Positions 8,251 through 17,048 are shown, numbered from the stretch's first letter. The stretch: DNA of 64,000 bases from Marivivens geojensis (GCF_023540835.1 NZ_JALKCU010000005.1:1-64000); one strand, 5' to 3'. A program made the numbers and translations. The notes: generated by a model from the letters alone, not told the origin.

Positions 8251-8976
8251 ATGACCACTGCTACTGCCGGAGCAAATAGACCGGCCACCTACCGATGGGC
8301 GATTGCCCTCATCTTATCCCTAGGCATCTCGGTCCTTTGGGCCGATATGGGGTTCGCCCATGCCGTTACACTCGGCGACAAGGGCTATATACAAGAAATC
8401 ACTGGGGCAAAGATCATCCCCTTTATGTATCTCGGCGCCAAACACATGGTGACGGGATACGATCACATCCTCTTTCTCCTTGGGGTGATCTTTTTCCTCT
8501 ACGGGATGAAAGAGATTGGCATTTACGTGACCCTTTTCGCGATCGGACACTCCACGACCATGCTCGCAGGGGTTTGGTTCAATTTTGGCATCAACAGCTA
8601 TATCATCGATGCCATCATCGGGTTCTCGGTTGCTTACAAAGCTCTCGATAACCTCGGTGCATTTCGTGCATGGTTCGGCGTTCAACCCAATACCAAAATC
8701 GCGACGCTGCTCTTTGGGTTTCTACATGGCTTCGGCTTGTCATCGAAAATCCTCGACTACAACATTGCAGAAGACGGCCTTCTACCGAACCTTTTGGCGT
8801 TCAACGTTGGCGTAGAGGTCGGTCAGTTACTGGCACTTTCAGCCATCTTGGTGTTCATGGCCCGCTGGCGCGCTACGCCTGCCTTCGCACGGCAAGCCTA
8901 TGCCGTGAACGTTCTCATGATGATCGCTGGTTTTACCCTGATGGGGTTCCAAGTCACCGGCTGGATTGTCGCTTGA
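8251..8976 (+). CDS. HupE/UreJ-family nickel/cobalt permease
   Basis: A 241-residue protein with an N-terminal signal or helix and about six further membrane segments. Family motifs are present: LGAKHMVTGYDHILFLLG (about 61-78, with the H and the DH pair thought to bind nickel), the GHS of AIGHSTTM, the HGFG of FLHGFGLSS and FNVGVEVGQ. HupE/UreJ proteins are secondary nickel or cobalt transporters usually tied to hydrogenase or urease; neither enzyme is present here. AAGGA precedes the ATG. Being divergent from an exporter under a shared operator suggests metal homeostasis rather than supply to a local enzyme. Confidence 0.87.
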   Translation: MTTATAGANRPATYRWAIALILSLGISVLWADMGFAHAVTLGDKGYIQEITGAKIIPFMYLGAKHMVTGYDHILFLLGVIFFLYGMKEIGIYVTLFAIGHSTTMLAGVWFNFGINSYIIDAIIGFSVAYKALDNLGAFRAWFGVQPNTKIATLLFGFLHGFGLSSKILDYNIAEDGLLPNLLAFNVGVEVGQLLALSAILVFMARWRATPAFARQAYAVNVLMMIAGFTLMGFQVTGWIVA

Positions 8977-8982
8977 AGTTGA

Positions 8983-9669
8983 ATGGATAAGACAATGCAA
9001 AATAACCAATACGATCAACACGGTCACGTGCGCGGCGTTAAGACTTCTGGTGCTGGCCTCATACGTGCAACGCTAGGCTCCACTGTCGCGGCCGGTGCAA
9101 TCCTCACTCTGTTCTGGTTGCCTGCAGAATACGGTATCGACCTTACAGGTCTAGGCCGCCCCATGGGATTAACCGAAATGGGCGAGATCAAGCAGGGCCT
9201 TTATGCCGAAGTCGCCGCAGAGGCAGCATCCGCCCCACAACTCCTCGCACGCCTCGACGCGATTGAGGCTCAGCTGGCGATGCTCGTTGCCAAAGGTGTC
9301 ACTGTCACACCGCCCGCTGTCGAGGAAATACCCGTAGAGGTGCCGCAAGCCGAAGTTACCACCTGGCGCGATACATGGAGTTTCACATTGCAACCGGGCG
9401 ACGGTATCGAAGCAAAGCTCAGGATGACCAAAGGCCAAGAGGCTATCTTTGAGTGGACCGCCAATGGAAGCGTCCTGAACTACGATATGCACGGCGATGG
9501 CGACGGTTCGATCAGCTACGAACAGGGCCGCGGTGAACCGTCCCAAGAGGGAACTCTCACCGCCGCCTTTGATGGAACCCACGGCTGGTATTGGCGCAAT
9601 CGCACAGACAATCCTGTCACCTTCACTCTCAACGTCCGAGGGGACTATGATCGCCTCCTGACACCTTGA
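8983..9669 (+). CDS. Membrane-anchored protein of unknown function, HupE partner
   Basis: A 228-residue protein that starts 7 bp after the HupE gene. It has a His-containing cytoplasmic N-terminus (YDQHGHVRG), one membrane helix (about 29-47), a short coiled region (about 75-100) and a C-terminal beta-rich domain (about 125-225, with EWTANGSVLNYDMHGDGDGS and GWYWRNR). I recognise it as the membrane-anchor type of protein often found next to hupE, but its function has not been stated in any family I can name. It probably sits in the periplasm, attached to the inner membrane. An alternative start is the ATG at 8995. Confidence 0.72.
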   Translation: MDKTMQNNQYDQHGHVRGVKTSGAGLIRATLGSTVAAGAILTLFWLPAEYGIDLTGLGRPMGLTEMGEIKQGLYAEVAAEAASAPQLLARLDAIEAQLAMLVAKGVTVTPPAVEEIPVEVPQAEVTTWRDTWSFTLQPGDGIEAKLRMTKGQEAIFEWTANGSVLNYDMHGDGDGSISYEQGRGEPSQEGTLTAAFDGTHGWYWRNRTDNPVTFTLNVRGDYDRLLTP

Positions 9670-9782
9670 TATACCTTTTAATAGCGAAAGCGGTCATTGG
9701 CTCTGATTGCAGCGAATGACCGCAATCCGCCCTATCATGTCGTAGGGTTAAGCCATTTTGCAAACCCGACTTACACTGCATT

Positions 9783-10082
9783 TTAAGTGATCATGCCGAG
9801 GCTTTTCATCGTTTGCTCCACTAGCCGCAGTTCTCTCAATTTCGCGTCACGGTTTTTTCGTATCTCGCGCGTCTCGCGACCATGGACCGTTTTAGCCGCG
9901 GCACAGCGATTTCGGCCGTATGCAGTTTTTGGCCCGGTAGATGCGCCGCCGTGCATTCTACAGACATCCTTTCCGCGCATTGCAGCCTTTCGACACTGTT
10001 CTCCGCTACGTTTGGAGCGTGCATTACAGCGAGGAGCAAGGATGCGACCGAACAGTGTGATGTTGAGTGCATCGGTTCTCAC
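9783..10082 (-). CDS. Small HGGxSTGP-motif protein
   Basis: A 99-residue basic protein with the layout CNARSKRSGEQCRKAAMRG, then CRMHGGASTGPKTAYGR. Short proteins with a Cys-Cys-Cys-His knuckle followed by HGGxSTGPxT are common on alphaproteobacterial mobile elements and prophages. Their role is not known; the motif looks like a small zinc-binding nucleic-acid-binding fold. It lies between the metal cargo and the replication module of element A, in the same direction as the primase and integrase, which supports it as part of the element backbone. Nothing else can be said about function. Confidence 0.65.
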   Translation of the reverse strand: MRTDALNITLFGRILAPRCNARSKRSGEQCRKAAMRGKDVCRMHGGASTGPKTAYGRNRCAAAKTVHGRETREIRKNRDAKLRELRLVEQTMKSLGMIT

Positions 10083-10097
10083 GGGCGTTCCTCCCAG

Positions 10098-10343
10098 TCA
10101 GTAATTTTCCGAGGTGTCGGCTGCATCGTCTATGATCGAATATGGCCTTTGTTCCGCAATTCTGGCGCTGAGCTCGAGTGTATGCAGATGCATTTCTTGG
10201 TAATGCCGTAGGTTCAACTCCGGATCGCCAAGTTGGCATGCAAAGTACCCTTCCGTTGATGCGGCGATTTTTTTTATGGCCGAGATGATGCCGGCAGCTT
10301 GATCGCTATGTTCGCTATGAATGCGGATCGAGATGGTAGTCAT
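10098..10343 (-). CDS. Hypothetical 81-residue protein
   Basis: The ATG at 10343 has a good ribosome site (GGGAGA, 8 bp upstream), so I chose it over the earlier in-frame start at 10499, whose extra N-terminus is Cys/Arg-rich and unlike a protein. The product (MTTISIRIHSEHSDQAAGII...) is soluble, acidic towards its end and of no family I recognise. It follows the primase gene in the same direction, across a palindrome-rich gap, and 16 bp before the HGGxSTGP gene. Confidence 0.6.
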   Translation of the reverse strand: MTTISIRIHSEHSDQAAGIISAIKKIAASTEGYFACQLGDPELNLRHYQEMHLHTLELSARIAEQRPYSIIDDAADTSENY

Positions 10344-10490
10344 TAGCTGTTCTCCCGTTTTCAATAGGGTTGAGATTGTAGGGGGGCGAGATGTGCGTCG
10401 GCATGGAAGGTAGCATTGCCGACAGGTACAAGCGCTATGGATCGGTCTTTCCGCAGGACCCGTTGGATCGCTGCTGCGTTCACAGTGAGA

Positions 10491-10596
10491 GTTGGACACG
10501 TTGGACGGGATTATTCCATTTTGTGTAAACTTCGCTGTATGAAAATCTATATATAGACTTTACACAAAACCCGTTTTTTCCGTCCAACTTGTCCAA
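10491..10596. repeat. Nested inverted repeats, candidate replication origin of element A
   Basis: Three palindromes are nested about one centre. The outer arms are TTGGACACGTTGGACGG (10492-10508) and CCGTCCAACTTGTCCAA (10580-10596), 16 of 17 complementary. The middle arms are TTTTGTGTAAA (10519-10529) and TTTACACAAAA (10559-10569), perfect. The core is TCTATATATAGA (10546-10557), perfect. The outer arms also hold TTGGAC units twice each, like iterons. The segment abuts the 3' end of the primase-helicase gene. It could be an origin, a terminator pair or an operator; the origin reading is inference. Confidence 0.55.
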
Positions 10597-10603
10597 ATCC
10601 ACC

Positions 10604-13027
10604 CTAGTCCGCGGACATCGACGGCAACTCCACGCCTGTGTAATAGCGAACCGAGCCACTTTTTCGCTGTCCGATGCCTCGTTCGGAAAGCTGCTCGTTT
10701 AGAACGCGCTTGGTGACCGGCCTGAGGCCGTTGGAGTCACACCAGATTTTATAGCGTAAGTAGAGTTCGGATTGCTTTGTTTCAGCGGTTGGGCTCAGAT
10801 TGGTTCGATCTGACAGAAACTCGCCCAGTAGGTCGCTGTCTGATCTATAGTTCGCCACTTCGGCTTTCATGACAGGACTGTGCCGTAAGCCATCTTTCAG
10901 GTAGCGCTTTGCACCTGCGACCATCCAGGCAAGGATGCCATCGGCCTCGGCCAAGAGCTTCGCTTCTAGCCCCGTGTCCTGCTCCTCTAGGGTAAAAGTC
11001 CGGTTGAATGGGACAATCACCATGCGACGCCATATCCCATTATCTGTGCCCTTAATGATGGGGCGATGATTGGTGCGCACCCAGGGGGTAAATCGCGGCA
11101 GGAAGGTGAAATGTTCCTTATATAGGTACCGAGCCGAAATGGGCTCACGACCAGCAAGCTGTTTGGTGATGTTTTCGTCTAACATCATGCCGCCGGGAAG
11201 TTCGTTGATCGATACCAAACGCGCACCGTGGAGCATTGCCAAGTCCGATCGGGCACTATGATCGTCGTTTCGCCTCGATGCCAGTAGTGAAGAGGGTGCG
11301 ACTGTCGAGTGCGCCCCCATGATCGCAGATACGATATTCCCAAAGATTGATTTACCGTTTGCCCCCTTGCCGATGCAAAATACGATAACCTCTTCGTCAG
11401 TGCGCCCGGTCAAAGTGAGGCCTAACAATCGGTGAATTGCGTCGATCGTTATGCCGTCGCCGAGGAAAACATCGTTCAGAAACCGCGTGAATGTAGGGCA
11501 AGCCGCCCCCGGTACATAATCATGCGCGATGTACTTCGTGATGTAGAGTGAGGGTTCATTCGTGCGCAGTGTGCCTGTCCGTAGGTCTACTATCCCGTTT
11601 CGAACGCCGACAAGGTCCGCATGAGCGTCTAATTCCTCGGGTAGAATGCTCATCTTTGGTTCGGACTTGGCCAGTTCAAGCATAGCTTTGATCCGCGCTT
11701 CGGTCTGGAGCGCTGCCATCATCGAAATAACGCTTTTCCATGCGTCAGGGTTGGTCGCACCGTTTTGCATGGCTAGGCGATGGAGTTCTAAGACGGTCTC
11801 TTTCGCCGCCTCGATGTGTTCACCCAACTCGCACCATAGCCATTTTTGGTCATCTTTTGACCATCGTAACCACTTACCAATCGAAACAACAAAGACCATC
11901 GCGCCAGCATAACGATCCCTGAAGAACCGTGCGCCAATGAGGTCGCCCCTTAGGCTCCAGTCCGGTTGTGCCGAATTCGCAATATTCGTCGTTGCTGTTA
12001 TGGACCGACCGGGGGCTATTACACCTGCGCAGCTACGCTGAATTGTACTGGCCCTGTAATCTTGTCGATCTTGCCACTTAGTTCTTTGCGCGAGCCCGGA
12101 CTGTTCAAAGACCGCTTCAACAAAGGCTTGCAGGTCGACCTCGTCTTGATAGTCATTTGCGGCCCAGTAAGCTAAGCGGCGTGCCAAGTGATAGTCGGCT
12201 TCCGATTGTGACGAGAACGGGTTGGCATTTGTCAGTGGGTCTTCATAGTCCTGCCATCGGCCCTGCCAAAGTTCGGGTTCGAAGTTTTTGAAGTACGCCA
12301 CGGCTTCGTCCACCTTGCGGTTTTCGGGGCGTAAGCCATCCGTCGCTATTTTGCCGGGCGTTGCCTTCGACCTGTCTAGCTGATCCAGCCCGGCCGAAAA
12401 CGCGTTGAGAATTTCTTGCGCTGTGTAGCGGGGACCATGCTCGATTATTTTGACAAGCGGGAAGGAGCCCGGGTCAGTGGCGTATGTCTCATTGCCATCG
12501 GTTTTCGTGAACAGTTTCATATGCCGAAAGCCAGGTAGGCGGAGCAAACGTGTAACGTCAACAGCCGCCTTATCCGCGCCAAATCGAACGAGGCCTCGGT
12601 TTAAACCGCCAGTCTGATCAGAATCGAGTTTTTCACCTCCAGAAAGAAGCCAGTACCAATGTTGCTTGGCGCCAACGCTACTTTGGACAACGATAGTAGG
12701 AGTTAGGATTGCGCGCAGGTTCTGCAGCTGCTCTTCCGTTGCATGATCCAAGTCGGCGTGGACTCCTCGAACCCTATTAAGGTTCTCTATTTTGCGCTGC
12801 CCTGTGAACTCATTGACGGCGATGTAGATTGCCGCCCCTTCAGCGTTCAGCGTTTCAAGTTGAGGAAGCAGCTGTTCCACCTGTGCGCTCGACAGGACTG
12901 TGAAGCGCTTACTTAAGGGATCGGACTTTGGCTTGTCCTTCTTGTCCGTGTAGGTCTCGATGTTAAAGCGAGCTTCGGACGAGGGGTCGAGCAGGTCTAA
13001 GAATTCGATTGCGGGGTGTGCCATCAT
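10604..13027 (-). CDS. P4/D5-type primase-helicase
   Basis: An 807-residue replication protein. The first third resembles a RepB/archaeo-eukaryotic-type primase (GVHADLDHAT with the paired Asp, about residue 85, then QHWYWLLSGG and RLLRLPGFRHMK). The last half is an SF3 D5-like helicase with Walker A GKGANGKS (about 550), a Walker B/sensor region (SINELPGG) and WVRTNHRP. It would prime and unwind DNA during element replication. The ATG at 13027 overlaps the stop of the AlpA gene (ATGA) and has GGGGAGG upstream, so I chose it over a longer frame from 13093. The gene group is typical of satellites and integrative elements. Confidence 0.88.
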   Translation of the reverse strand: MMAHPAIEFLDLLDPSSEARFNIETYTDKKDKPKSDPLSKRFTVLSSAQVEQLLPQLETLNAEGAAIYIAVNEFTGQRKIENLNRVRGVHADLDHATEEQLQNLRAILTPTIVVQSSVGAKQHWYWLLSGGEKLDSDQTGGLNRGLVRFGADKAAVDVTRLLRLPGFRHMKLFTKTDGNETYATDPGSFPLVKIIEHGPRYTAQEILNAFSAGLDQLDRSKATPGKIATDGLRPENRKVDEAVAYFKNFEPELWQGRWQDYEDPLTNANPFSSQSEADYHLARRLAYWAANDYQDEVDLQAFVEAVFEQSGLAQRTKWQDRQDYRASTIQRSCAGVIAPGRSITATTNIANSAQPDWSLRGDLIGARFFRDRYAGAMVFVVSIGKWLRWSKDDQKWLWCELGEHIEAAKETVLELHRLAMQNGATNPDAWKSVISMMAALQTEARIKAMLELAKSEPKMSILPEELDAHADLVGVRNGIVDLRTGTLRTNEPSLYITKYIAHDYVPGAACPTFTRFLNDVFLGDGITIDAIHRLLGLTLTGRTDEEVIVFCIGKGANGKSIFGNIVSAIMGAHSTVAPSSLLASRRNDDHSARSDLAMLHGARLVSINELPGGMMLDENITKQLAGREPISARYLYKEHFTFLPRFTPWVRTNHRPIIKGTDNGIWRRMVIVPFNRTFTLEEQDTGLEAKLLAEADGILAWMVAGAKRYLKDGLRHSPVMKAEVANYRSDSDLLGEFLSDRTNLSPTAETKQSELYLRYKIWCDSNGLRPVTKRVLNEQLSERGIGQRKSGSVRYYTGVELPSMSAD

Positions 13028-13236
13028 GCCACCTCCCCATTGCGCGCATTCATGCGCGCTTCGATCCAGTCGTCGATTTCTGCGCGAACCCATGCAACAC
13101 GGTTTGCACCGATGCGAATGCGTTTGGGGAAGCAGCCTTGCGCCTCTAGGCGGCGCAGTTGGTTCTGGCTGTAAGGGATGCGCTGAGCGATCTCGTCGGC
13201 GACGATAAGCTCCGGTTTAGTGTTCTGGGTGCCCAT
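13024..13236 (-). CDS. AlpA-family excisionase-like regulator
   Basis: A 70-residue winged-helix protein (IAQRIPYSQNQLRRLEAQGC, FPKRIRIGANRVAW, EIDDWIEAR) of the AlpA/MerR-like family. AlpA activates the integrase gene in the P4-like element CP4-57 and similar proteins act as excisionases. The ATG at 13236 has GGAGG 8 bp upstream; the longer frame from 13359 has no such site. It overlaps the primase start by 4 nt and lies between the integrase pair and the primase, which is the expected order. Confidence 0.88.
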   Translation of the reverse strand: MGTQNTKPELIVADEIAQRIPYSQNQLRRLEAQGCFPKRIRIGANRVAWVRAEIDDWIEARMNARNGEVA

Positions 13237-13318
13237 GATGGCCCTCCGTGCTGAGTGAAAGTTTCTCAGTGGTGGGCTGAACTGTTCCCTACATGTGATG
13301 GGGGGTACGTAGGGGAAA

Positions 13319-13915
13319 TCAGGCGAAGTCGTTAAGCGTACGATACCCATGACGCTCAATCAGGTCGCGCACTAGTCGCATGTGAACGCTCAGTGGGGAG
13401 CCCGATTTGGCAATCTCTGCATCGTGCCGGTTGTTATGGTTTTCAACTAATTTCCGTAGCTTAGCTTTTGTTCCGGCGCCGATCGCCGTGCGAGCTTCGC
13501 TTACAAGCTGATCGCGTTGTTCTGGAAACTCCTCCCATAATGCAACGGCTGCTGCTCGCAGGAATGCTTGATCCACGGAGACTTTCGGCCCTTGCCGTCT
13601 GCGGCCCCCGAAATCCATGTCGCGTTTGCCGCCGTGAACGGACTCGACGAGGGCTTTGAATATCTCAATGCCACCCAGTGCGCTGTCGCCGCGTTCAATC
13701 GCCTCTAGCGTTTCAAGGGCTGTTTTTGTTGCCGAGAATTTATGAGGTTCTGATAATGGGTCGACCAGTTCTAGGTTGCGCCGTGCTGACGCGAGAAGGG
13801 CGCAATATCCCTCATTTTTTAATGTATTTTGGGGCCCCAGTTGGGCCTGCAGCTTAGCGGCATGAAGCAGCGCTGTGCCAGCGCGGTCCAGTGGATTTTT
13901 GCCTTCTTCACTCAT
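13319..13915 (-). CDS. Hypothetical protein of the integrase operon
   Basis: A 198-residue soluble, charged, mostly helical protein with no membrane segment and no motif I recognise (a Gly/Arg patch FGGRRRQGPKVSV sits near residue 105). Its start overlaps the integrase stop by 4 nt (ATGA), so the two are translationally coupled, and an AlpA-like gene follows 83 bp later. The position suggests a backbone function of element A, such as control of excision or replication, but that is only context. Confidence 0.65.
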   Translation of the reverse strand: MSEEGKNPLDRAGTALLHAAKLQAQLGPQNTLKNEGYCALLASARRNLELVDPLSEPHKFSATKTALETLEAIERGDSALGGIEIFKALVESVHGGKRDMDFGGRRRQGPKVSVDQAFLRAAAVALWEEFPEQRDQLVSEARTAIGAGTKAKLRKLVENHNNRHDAEIAKSGSPLSVHMRLVRDLIERHGYRTLNDFA

Positions 13916-15156
13916 TGCTCTACCCCCTTAACGATCTCGGTTAAGTCAGATGTCCACGCTGCCATAGCGGCGCGCTTCTCGGTCAAGTAGTCATATCGGT
14001 CGTAATGAATCGAACCCACGTCCGTCATTGCGTGGCCTTGTAGCCTGTTCCGCATCTCTAGAGAGATGCCCATAGACCCCGATAGGGTTTTAAAGGTCCG
14101 CCGAATATCACGAGGCGAAAAGCTCACCATGCCGCTCGCGGCCACATACTTGCGCACGGCATTTGTGAGAACATCGTAACGTCGTGGTGTCGCCCCTCCT
14201 TGGGCGGGGAAGAGGTATGTATCGTGCCCCGTCTCGCGCTTGATTTCGTCCAGCAGCTGCAGGTGAAAATCTGTAAGGGGAACAATGTGTGGCTCTGAGG
14301 TCTTGCCCCGCGTCTTCCTGCGCTCCCCGGGGATGATCCACACCATCTGGCCCAAATCGAACTCGGCCCATGTTGCGTGCAGAACCTCTTCGACCCGCTG
14401 CCCGGTTGCCAAAAGAAACTTGAGGGCCAGCAGCATCGGCGCTGTGAGGTTGTCGGAGTGCCAGACCTGCCGCACCTCGTCGCGAGACAAAGCCCGCATG
14501 CCGCGTGGCTTTCTGCTAACCGTCTTTTTGACCGTCGCTACCGGGTTGTGTTGCAGATTAAACTTGGCGGCTTGTCCTCGCCAGCGCGTCATGGACTCAG
14601 CATTTAGGCCCAATTCAAAGGCGGCACGAAGATAGGCTCGCACATTATCGCAGTGAACCAGTGCGCCCCGCTGTGCAATCGGCGTTAGGGTGTCAAGAAC
14701 GTCCTCTTTAGTAATCTGGTGGGCAGGCCGCTCTAGAAGGGCGGAAGGAATATTCTTCTCCTTGATCCGTTTCACCTCTACCGCCGCGCGTTTTCCGTCT
14801 ATTTCGAGGTCGGCCACGTAAAGATCGATTAAGTCGCCCAACGTGCCGAGTGCTCGTTGTTCCAGCCTAGCATCGATGGCTCGCTTCTTCTCGACGGCTG
14901 GGTCTTGTCCCTCATTAACCTTCTCGCGCAGGGCCCCGGCTTTGAGGCGGGCTTCCTTCAGTGACAGGGCTGGGAACTGGCCGATGGCAACCTGCTTGCG
15001 CTTCCCGTCCTCAGGTGAGGTGTACGACAAGAAGAAGGTCTTCTTGCCTGATGGGGCGACTGCCACGCCGAAACCTCTGCAAACCACGTTTGCATCGCGC
15101 AGGCGGTACACGGACGGTTTCGGTTTTGCGTCTCGTATTGTGCGATCGGTCAGCAT
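13912..15156 (-). CDS. P4-type tyrosine integrase of element A
   Basis: A 414-residue integrase: N-terminal DUF4102 arm-binding domain (LTDRTIRDAKP, then GKKTFFLSYTSPEDGKRKQV), a central core-binding domain (about 95-200) and the catalytic domain. Catalytic residues visible are Arg in TGQRVEEVL, the RDIRRT motif (second Arg), His in LQGHAMTD and the Tyr nucleophile in HYDRYDYL. The family inserts DNA into tRNA 3' ends. The gene begins 170 bp left of the 46-bp tRNA repeat at 15326, so it should act on the tRNA-fMet site. Unusually it lies next to the distal repeat, not next to the intact tRNA. Confidence 0.93.
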   Translation of the reverse strand: MLTDRTIRDAKPKPSVYRLRDANVVCRGFGVAVAPSGKKTFFLSYTSPEDGKRKQVAIGQFPALSLKEARLKAGALREKVNEGQDPAVEKKRAIDARLEQRALGTLGDLIDLYVADLEIDGKRAAVEVKRIKEKNIPSALLERPAHQITKEDVLDTLTPIAQRGALVHCDNVRAYLRAAFELGLNAESMTRWRGQAAKFNLQHNPVATVKKTVSRKPRGMRALSRDEVRQVWHSDNLTAPMLLALKFLLATGQRVEEVLHATWAEFDLGQMVWIIPGERRKTRGKTSEPHIVPLTDFHLQLLDEIKRETGHDTYLFPAQGGATPRRYDVLTNAVRKYVAASGMVSFSPRDIRRTFKTLSGSMGISLEMRNRLQGHAMTDVGSIHYDRYDYLTEKRAAMAAWTSDLTEIVKGVEQ

Positions 15157-15325
15157 CGTATAATTGCCACGTTAATTGCCGCGTTAAATATGATGCTTGA
15201 TGGTAGCTGCTGAGCGCTCTTGGTGCAATGGTTCAGTAAAAATTTGTTTAAATACAATAGTATAATGTCATAATTTGCTAAGATTTGCTACTCGATGATA
15301 CAATTTGATAAGCATCACCTCCTCA

Positions 15326-15371
15326 CTCATAACCTGAAGGTCGTAGGTTCAAATCCTACCCCCGCAACCAA
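15326..15371 (+). repeat. attR: displaced tRNA-fMet 3' end between elements A and B
   Basis: This is an exact copy of 67-112. Only the anticodon loop to CCA portion is present and the sequence to its left (CAGGCT replaced by CCTCACT) cannot form the 5' half, so it is not a tRNA gene. It separates the tyrosine integrase (left) from the serine recombinase (right). The recombinase gene's stop codon and last codons lie inside it. Confidence 0.9.
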
Positions 15372-17018
15372 CGTAACCGACCCTCCTGCGATAATGGACT
15401 GGCGTTTACCTCTATCTCCCTCACTTAATTGAAGAATTCCGGCCAAATCGCCGACCAATTCCATCTGATGCCCACCTCGCGCATCGGCATCCGGAACCAT
15501 CCTCACTTCTGAAATGAGCCCGCGCAGGATCTCAATCGCCTCTGCCCGTAAATGGTCTTCGCGGAGTGCGACGCTCAGGGAGTGAATGTGCTCTCTGAAG
15601 CGGGTGCTCATGCTCGGATGGAGCCGCAATGTTGGAGCAGGGGGCTCTGAGGCGAGTTCCCGTTCGAGGGCCTCTTTGGCGGCTTCATGTTCTGTGAGCT
15701 TCGCGATCATGGAGGGGTGATACATCCCCTCTTCGACGGCTTTTGTGATTTGGTCGATCGCCGATTGCGTTTTTGCGAGTTTGCGTTCGGCTTTCTCCCG
15801 TTCGGCTGAAACATTGGCTGCATAGCTATTGTAGGATTTGCGGTATTGGTCGGCGAAGGCGCTGACCATTTTGGGGGACCATAGCCGGTCCCGCAGGCCT
15901 GTGATCACACGATCTTCGAGGTCTTCTCGTAGGATGGTCGCACGATTGGTACAGATCGCCTCACCTTTGTTGCGGGCGGCGGCGCAGCCGTAGCGGGTCT
16001 TATTGATGAGCGTATAGCTCGATCCATAGCAGCCACACTTCACCAATCCGGAAAACAGATAGACGGGTCGACGGGCACGTTCGGGCCGTAGACCTGCGGT
16101 GAGACAGCCTGCGGGGTTAATCTTGACGCGGATGGCCTTTTGACGGGCTTTGACTGCGTCCCAGAGATCGTCATTGATGATCCGGAGCTCTGGGACGTTT
16201 GTGTATTGCCATTGATCGGACGGGTTCAGGCGCGCATGACGTTTGCCTGTTTCCGGGTTCTTCGGATAGGTTTGGCGGTTCCAGACCAATCGACCAATGT
16301 AGAGTTCATTATTAAGGATGCCTGTTCCGCGTTTTGCGTTGCCTGCGATGGTGGAGGGGTTCCATTCTCCGCTACCCTTTCCGCTGATAGGACCTGCGAT
16401 ACCTTCGTTGTTCAGCGCTTTGGCAATGGCTTGAGCGGAGGTTCCTTTGGCGTAGTCTGTGAAGATGCGACGGATGACAGCGGCTTCGTCTCGATGGATG
16501 GAGCGATCCCCCGTGGTGACGGTTCCATCGGGGAGGAGTTCACGGATGACGCGATAGCCATAGGAGATCCCGCCTGCGGATTTACCTTGATGGATACGGC
16601 CTTCCAATCCGCGATGGGTCTTTTGCGCGAGGTCTTTGAGGTAGAGGGCGGACATCGTCCCTTTGAGGCCGATGTGGAGTTCGCTGATCTCACCTTCGGC
16701 GACTGTGAAGATTGGGATGCCAAGGAAGGTCATTGTTTTGGCAAAGCCTGCGATATGTTCGAGATCCCGCGAGAGGCGGTCGAGGCTTTCTGAAATGACG
16801 ATATCGAACTGGCCTGCTTTGGCCTCCGCCAGAAGCTCCTGAAACTGAGGACGATGTTGCGTGGCGCCGGAGATCGCGCGGTCGGCAAAGGTTCGAACAA
16901 TGGTCCAACCTTTGCTCTGCGCCAATTGGCGGCACACGCGAAACTGGTCCTCGATTGAGGCATCGCGTTGCTGGTCACTGGAAAAGCGGGCGTAGATAGC
17001 GGCACGGTATGCGGGCAT
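15327..17018 (-). CDS. Large serine recombinase of element B
   Basis: A 563-residue serine integrase: resolvase domain with nucleophile Ser in YARFSSDQQ (about 13), SESLDRLSRD and the EGEISELHIGLKGT stretch, a recombinase domain (about 165-280), a zinc ribbon (KCGC ... CTNR, about 337-370) and a coiled coil (about 400-450). Such enzymes recombine attP and attB without other element genes. Its final residues, VAGVGFEPTTFRL, and its stop codon are antisense tRNA-fMet sequence in the 15326-15371 repeat, so its attachment site overlaps its own 3' end. A small gene lies 30 bp upstream. Confidence 0.93.
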   Translation of the reverse strand: MPAYRAAIYARFSSDQQRDASIEDQFRVCRQLAQSKGWTIVRTFADRAISGATQHRPQFQELLAEAKAGQFDIVISESLDRLSRDLEHIAGFAKTMTFLGIPIFTVAEGEISELHIGLKGTMSALYLKDLAQKTHRGLEGRIHQGKSAGGISYGYRVIRELLPDGTVTTGDRSIHRDEAAVIRRIFTDYAKGTSAQAIAKALNNEGIAGPISGKGSGEWNPSTIAGNAKRGTGILNNELYIGRLVWNRQTYPKNPETGKRHARLNPSDQWQYTNVPELRIINDDLWDAVKARQKAIRVKINPAGCLTAGLRPERARRPVYLFSGLVKCGCYGSSYTLINKTRYGCAAARNKGEAICTNRATILREDLEDRVITGLRDRLWSPKMVSAFADQYRKSYNSYAANVSAEREKAERKLAKTQSAIDQITKAVEEGMYHPSMIAKLTEHEAAKEALERELASEPPAPTLRLHPSMSTRFREHIHSLSVALREDHLRAEAIEILRGLISEVRMVPDADARGGHQMELVGDLAGILQLSEGDRGKRQSIIAGGSVTLVAGVGFEPTTFRL

Positions 17019-17048
17019 AGCGTTACATCCTTCTGGAAGGGAATAGCG

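Noticed and set aside
15327-15366. GVGFEPTTFRL as a conserved protein motif
   Set aside because: It is the antisense translation of tRNA sequence and says nothing about protein function.
15326-15371. Second tRNA-Met gene
   Set aside because: Only the 3' part is present; the D-arm and 5' acceptor strand are missing, so it is an attachment-site copy.
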